From assembly GCA_017860985.1 (NCBI GenBank), contig JAGFXG010000038.1, forward strand, positions 1 to 8,587: 8,587 nucleotides of DNA. The letters run 5' to 3'. Below the pieces are notes generated by a model. That model was not told the DNA's origin and did not search any database. It worked only from the letters and a program-made list of their open reading frames with translations. Source of the stretch: Deltaproteobacteria bacterium (lineage in GTDB: Bacteria; Desulfobacterota; Syntrophia; Syntrophales; Smithellaceae). Below are positions 6,148 through 8,587 of this stretch, piece by piece. The translations under genes and the position numbers were made by a program. Position 1 is the stretch's first letter, and each line of letters starts with the position of its first letter.

Positions 6148-7206
6148 TTGCGGGTACCGACCGGTTTTATATCACTTACGACAAAAATGATTTTAAAAGT
6201 GCAGCCGCTCACTCATTTATATTTGCGTCAGTGGAAAGAAAGAGCCGGCCAGATTCCCGACCCGGAATTGCGCAAACAGGCACTGGCGAGCATTGCAACG
6301 AAAACGTTTCACTGCGAAGGCGGCGCTCTTTATGGCCTGCTGGCCGGTGTTCATTATAAAGACGCGATTGCTTTTATCGTTGCATATCAGACCATCAGCG
6401 ATTATCTGGACAATCTCTGCGACCGAAGCACATCACAGGATCCGGAAGACTTCCGTGCGCTGCACGAATCCATGCTGCAGGCCCTGTCGCCGGATATGCC
6501 GCCGAGCGCCCATTACCGTTTCAGGCGGGAACAGGACGATGGCGGATATTTAAGCGCACTGACGCAGACGTGCCGGAACGTCCTGGGGGGTCTTCCCAAT
6601 TATCATTTGGGTGCGGCAGCCCTCCGGGAACTGGCAGGATTTTATGTTGATTTGCAGGTGCACAAGCATGTTCGAAAAGAAGAGCGCCTGCCGCGCCTGC
6701 AGGCGTGGTTTGCCGGCTGCGCAAAAGACCTGCCACCCATGACATGGCATGAATTTGCCGCCTGCACCGGCTCAACACTGGGGATTTTTTGCATTGTTTC
6801 ACAACTGTTCAATCCGTCAACTTCCGCCGCGCTGATTGCCGGAATTAAAAACGCTTATTTCCCCTGGGTTCAGGGATTCCACATTCTCCTGGATTATCTG
6901 ATTGATCAGGAGGAGGATCGCAGCGGCCAAGATTTAAATTTTTGCTCATACTATGAAAACAAAGAAAAAACGGCCGAGCGTATTGGTTTTTTTTATCATC
7001 AGGCGAAGGCGAGCGTAGCGTGTCTGCCCGACGCGAAATTTCACCGGTTAATTACCAGCGGCCTTTTGAGCATCTATCTGGCCGACCATAAAGTTACCCG
7101 CCAAAAAGATGTCCGGGCCGTTGCCAGAAAGCTTTTGAGTCTGGGCGGGAACGAAGCATTTTTCTTTTATCTGCACTGCTGGTTTTACCGTCGCCTGACC
7201 GGTTAG
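6148..7206 (+). CDS. Tetraprenyl-beta-curcumene synthase (YtpB) family large-terpene synthase
   Basis: YtpB-type class IB terpene synthases cyclise long polyprenyl diphosphates such as heptaprenyl diphosphate into sesquarterpenes, with Mg2+ held by acidic motifs. This 352-residue protein shows the family landmarks: FHCEGGALYG (54-63), the aspartate motif DYLDNLCDR (85-93), ELAGFYVDLQVHKHVRKEER (161-180), WHEFAACTGSTLGIF (200-214), and YFPWVQGFHILLDYLIDQEED (237-257) followed by DLNFCSYY (262-269). Length is close to Bacillus YtpB (about 367 residues). The start is TTG 6148: AAGGAG (6136-6141) lies exactly 6 bases upstream, while the first in-frame ATG (6187) has no ribosome-binding site and would remove 13 residues. 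It is a single plus-strand gene, divergent from the flavoprotein; no prenyl diphosphate synthase or second cyclase is in view, so the product is unknown. Family assignment is confident, substrate length is not. Confidence 0.9.
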   Translation: MRVPTGFISLTTKMILKVQPLTHLYLRQWKERAGQIPDPELRKQALASIATKTFHCEGGALYGLLAGVHYKDAIAFIVAYQTISDYLDNLCDRSTSQDPEDFRALHESMLQALSPDMPPSAHYRFRREQDDGGYLSALTQTCRNVLGGLPNYHLGAAALRELAGFYVDLQVHKHVRKEERLPRLQAWFAGCAKDLPPMTWHEFAACTGSTLGIFCIVSQLFNPSTSAALIAGIKNAYFPWVQGFHILLDYLIDQEEDRSGQDLNFCSYYENKEKTAERIGFFYHQAKASVACLPDAKFHRLITSGLLSIYLADHKVTRQKDVRAVARKLLSLGGNEAFFFYLHCWFYRRLTG

Positions 7207-7260
7207 CCCGACCGCTGTCAGTTAATCCCATGACGATTGATGAATTATTCTCCATGGGCT

Positions 7261-7281
7261 GGGGAGTTATTCCCCTTTTCT
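7261..7281 (+). terminator. Weak terminator-like hairpin after the terpene synthase
   Basis: GGGGA (7261-7265) and TCCCC (7271-7275) pair around GTTAT, followed by TTTTCTCT. The stem is only 5 bp, so termination would be inefficient, but its position 54 bases after the terpene synthase stop and the T-rich tail fit. Confidence 0.35.
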
Positions 7282-7369
7282 CTAAGTCTTGAGAAAAATC
7301 AAGAAAATGCACTTCAATATTTATAACGTAATATCATTAACCTGGGCGGTTAGCGGTTCGATTATGCAG

Positions 7370-7386
7370 TTGGCATGTTCGATGCT
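7370..7386 (+). promoter_or_regulatory. Sigma-54 (RpoN) type promoter of the small exported protein gene
   Basis: TTGGCATGTTCGATGCT matches the -24/-12 consensus TTGGCACG-N4-TTGCW: GG (7372-7373) and GC (7384-7385) are separated by exactly 10 bases and both dinucleotides are intact; deviations are T for C and A for T at weaker positions. The predicted start is near 7397, leaving a 27-base leader that contains the GGGGGA ribosome-binding site. About 30-60 bases upstream is a 6-bp repeat TCTTGA/TCAAGA (7287-7304), a possible activator site. Confidence 0.45.
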
Positions 7387-7423
7387 ATATGACGGTCAGG
7401 AACTATCGGGGGATTATTTATTG

Positions 7424-7819
7424 ATGAAAAAAACGTTGGTTTGTATCACAGGAATTCTTTTTCTTTTAGCAACACTTGCTTTTGCCGCTGACAAGCCTGT
7501 TGAAGAGTCAAACCAGAGTGCTGTATTGAAAACGACTAACGTCAAAGCACCTAAGATGAACGCCAGAGGCAAGGTCGTAGAAATATCCGCCACGGCCATT
7601 AAGATTGAGCGACGCATTAAAGGGAATGTAGAAGTTATGGAGTTCGCCCTGGAGAATCCAGCACAGAATATCACGGTGAGCGATTCCGTGACCATTGACT
7701 ACAGCATCAAAGACGGGAAGTTGACAGCGTCCAGAGTTGCCAAACCAAAAACGGGAAAAAATTCAGGCAGTAATGGAACAAAGCAGATAAAAGAGAAACC
7801 AGCATCGGCTGTGAAGTAA
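7424..7819 (+). CDS. Small exported beta-rich protein of unknown function
   Basis: The start is ATG 7424: it begins a standard signal peptide (MKKT, hydrophobic core 5-19, cleavage after AFA at 21) and is preceded by GGGGGA (7408-7413). Reading from an upstream start in the same frame would bury the signal. The mature 110-residue protein has a short linker, then a compact domain (about 46-107) with alternating hydrophobic strands, GKVVEISATAIKIERR, VMEFALE, ITVSDSVTIDYSI and LTASRVAKP, reminiscent of small DUF5666/OB-like beta-barrel domains. It ends in a Lys/Gly/Ser-rich disordered tail. It should lie in the periplasm. A second exported protein gene follows 83 bases downstream on the same strand, and the two may share a transcript. 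No enzyme motif or cysteine pair is present in the mature part. Function unknown. Confidence 0.82.
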   Translation: MKKTLVCITGILFLLATLAFAADKPVEESNQSAVLKTTNVKAPKMNARGKVVEISATAIKIERRIKGNVEVMEFALENPAQNITVSDSVTIDYSIKDGKLTASRVAKPKTGKNSGSNGTKQIKEKPASAVK

Positions 7820-7848
7820 TTTGCAGGGTGCCTTTCTATAGGTGAAGT

Positions 7849-7868
7849 CCCTTAAAACCATTTAAGGG
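7849..7868 (+). other. Hairpin between the two exported protein genes
   Basis: CCCTTAAA (7849-7856) and TTTAAGGG (7861-7868) form a perfect 8-bp stem with an ACCA loop, 21 bases before the AAGGAGG site of the next gene. No T tract follows, so it is better read as an mRNA processing or stability element, or a partial attenuator, than as an intrinsic terminator. Confidence 0.4.
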
Positions 7869-7902
7869 GTTATCAAAGAACTATTAACAAGGAGGATTTC
7901 AG

Positions 7903-8235
7903 ATGAAGCGTTTAGTATTATTAGTTGTAGCATTTGTTTTTGCACTTAGCATGACCGCAGTTGCAGCTTCGCATGATAAGGCTGCTGACAAAGTAAAGGC
8001 CGATAAGGCTGTAGCCGCTGAAAAAGTAAAGGATGATAAAGCTGTAGCAGCCGAGAAAGTAGATGCAGCAAAAGTTGAAGCAGCGGCTGATGTGCAGAAA
8101 GCAGAGAAGAAAGCAGTAAAGAAAGTAAAGAAAGCAAAGAAGAAAGCAGCAAAGAAAGTAAAGAAAGCAAAGGAAGCAGCCGCCGAAAAGAAGGCTGAAG
8201 AAGCAGTTCCTGCAGCAGCTCCGGCCGCAAAATAA
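7903..8235 (+). CDS. Exported Ala/Lys-rich protein made of 11-residue helical repeats
   Basis: The 110-residue product has a clear signal peptide (MKRLVLLVVAFVFALSMTAVA, cleavage near 21-22) and a strong AAGGAGG site 7 bases upstream of the ATG. The mature chain is almost only Ala, Lys, Glu, Val and Asp. Residues 23-99 divide into seven exact 11-residue units, with Ala at position 5 of every unit (27, 38, 49, 60, 71, 82, 93) and Val at position 9 in six of seven (31 to 86). Examples are DKAVAAEKVKD, DKAVAAEKVDA and AKKKAAKKVKK. Such hendecads form long amphipathic helices, as in group 3 LEA proteins. The first half is charge-balanced and the second half is lysine-rich (about 70-90), then an Ala/Pro tail. 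It is not a histone-like DNA-binder in the cytoplasm because it carries a signal peptide. A role as an envelope-binding or stress-protective helix is inference. Confidence 0.88.
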   Translation: MKRLVLLVVAFVFALSMTAVAASHDKAADKVKADKAVAAEKVKDDKAVAAEKVDAAKVEAAADVQKAEKKAVKKVKKAKKKAAKKVKKAKEAAAEKKAEEAVPAAAPAAK

Positions 8236-8258
8236 GTTATAGAAACTTATGAAATGCC

Positions 8259-8294
8259 AAAAAAGGGATGAGTGAAAACTCATCCCTTTTTTTT
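8259..8294 (+). terminator. Rho-independent terminator after the repeat protein gene
   Basis: AAAAAAGGGATGAGT (8259-8273) pairs fully with ACTCATCCCTTTTTT (8278-8292) across a stable GAAA tetraloop, ending in eight T residues. It begins 24 bases after the stop codon and separates this unit from the next gene. Confidence 0.95.
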
Positions 8295-8379
8295 CGCGCT
8301 GAACTATGGATAAACTATGCTGCATAAAACAAACACATCGTGGTGTAATTTATTACTTTCTGTTATAAGCGTGTTCGCC

Positions 8380-8587
8380 ATGTTAAAAAAATTTTTAGTA
8401 AAAATTACTGCTTACAACAGTAATTTGACTGTACGGATCAGGCTTGTTGTATTGACCGTGGCAGGGCTTGCCATTGCCATGGCCGTCTGGGGTGTCATCC
8501 AACTGACCGTCCTGGACAGGCTCCTGGTCGATCAACAGGTGAAACGGCTGGAGAATGTCGCCGAAACGGTCAGTACTTTTTATCAGC
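8380..8587 (+). CDS. N-terminus of a membrane sensor protein (partial)
   Basis: The gene runs off the window after 69 codons. The product begins MLKKFLVKITAYNSNLTVRIR, a basic cytoplasmic start, then one hydrophobic membrane helix (about 22-44, LVVLTVAGLAIAMAVWGVIQL), and continues with a polar, helical LDRLLVDQQVKRLENVAETVS stretch. This layout, with an N-terminal helix followed by an extracytoplasmic helical region, is typical of sensor histidine kinases and chemoreceptors, but no catalytic domain is in view. There is no strong ribosome-binding site before ATG 8380; an in-frame GTG at 8371 is an alternative. Codon use is even and the frame is open to the end. Confidence 0.7.
   Translation, partial: MLKKFLVKITAYNSNLTVRIRLVVLTVAGLAIAMAVWGVIQLTVLDRLLVDQQVKRLENVAETVSTFYQ

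Noticed and set aside
7289..7423. Upstream extension of the small exported protein by 45 residues
   Set aside because: It would bury the signal peptide, has no ribosome-binding site, and overlaps the sigma-54-like promoter.
8101..8175. Near-identical 33-base direct repeats that could suggest a CRISPR or satellite array
   Set aside because: The repeats are in frame, without spacers, and code for the 11-residue helical units of the exported protein.
7921..8325. Long minus-strand frames rich in Leu/Cys/Phe opposite the repeat protein
   Set aside because: They are mirror images of the Ala/Lys repeat codons, have no ribosome-binding site and run through a clear terminator.

Overview
The window looks like chromosomal DNA of an anaerobic Gram-negative bacterium, most likely a Desulfobacterota (deltaproteobacterial, Syntrophales-like) genome. 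This is inferred from the cysteine-rich ferredoxin, a molybdenum-storage-type protein, a BaiN/HI0933-type flavoprotein, a membrane diguanylate cyclase and the mixed, mid-GC codon use. No rRNA, tRNA, CRISPR array or insertion sequence is visible, and no gap between genes exceeds about 270 bases.

Layout: (1) 1-215, the end of a ferredoxin with a C-terminal CxxC...CxxC module, closed by a strong terminator. (2) 451-1011, a 'mini-GatB': the first ~150 residues of the tRNA amidotransferase subunit GatB joined in frame to its last ~36, with the middle missing. A 13-bp perfect hairpin follows. (3) 2986-1182 on the minus strand, a tight three-gene operon behind a near-consensus sigma-70 promoter: a free-standing homologue of the kinase half of archaeal TiaS, a 75-residue protein of unknown family, and a molybdenum-storage-protein (MoSto, MosB-like) subunit. 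This is the most likely undescribed system in the window. (4) 4498-3254 minus, a six-helix membrane diguanylate cyclase with an intact GGEEF and I-site. (5) 6014-4668 minus, a BaiN/YhiN-family FAD protein, divergent from (6) 6148-7206 plus, a tetraprenyl-beta-curcumene synthase (YtpB)-family terpene synthase starting at TTG. (7) Two small exported proteins, a beta-rich one (7424-7819) behind a sigma-54-like promoter and an Ala/Lys-rich one (7903-8235) built from seven exact 11-residue repeats, ended by a textbook terminator. (8) 8380-8587, the first 69 codons of a membrane protein that looks like the start of a sensor kinase or chemoreceptor.

The three genes of the Mo-storage operon are joined by ribosome-binding sites that contain the preceding stop codons, so they are almost certainly translated from one message. 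A TiaS-type nucleotide-dependent enzyme that lacks the tRNA-binding domains, placed with an ATP-dependent oxoanion-storage protein, suggests a shared role in handling metal or nucleotide rather than in tRNA modification. That functional link is inference. The other genes form separate transcription units without an obvious common pathway.
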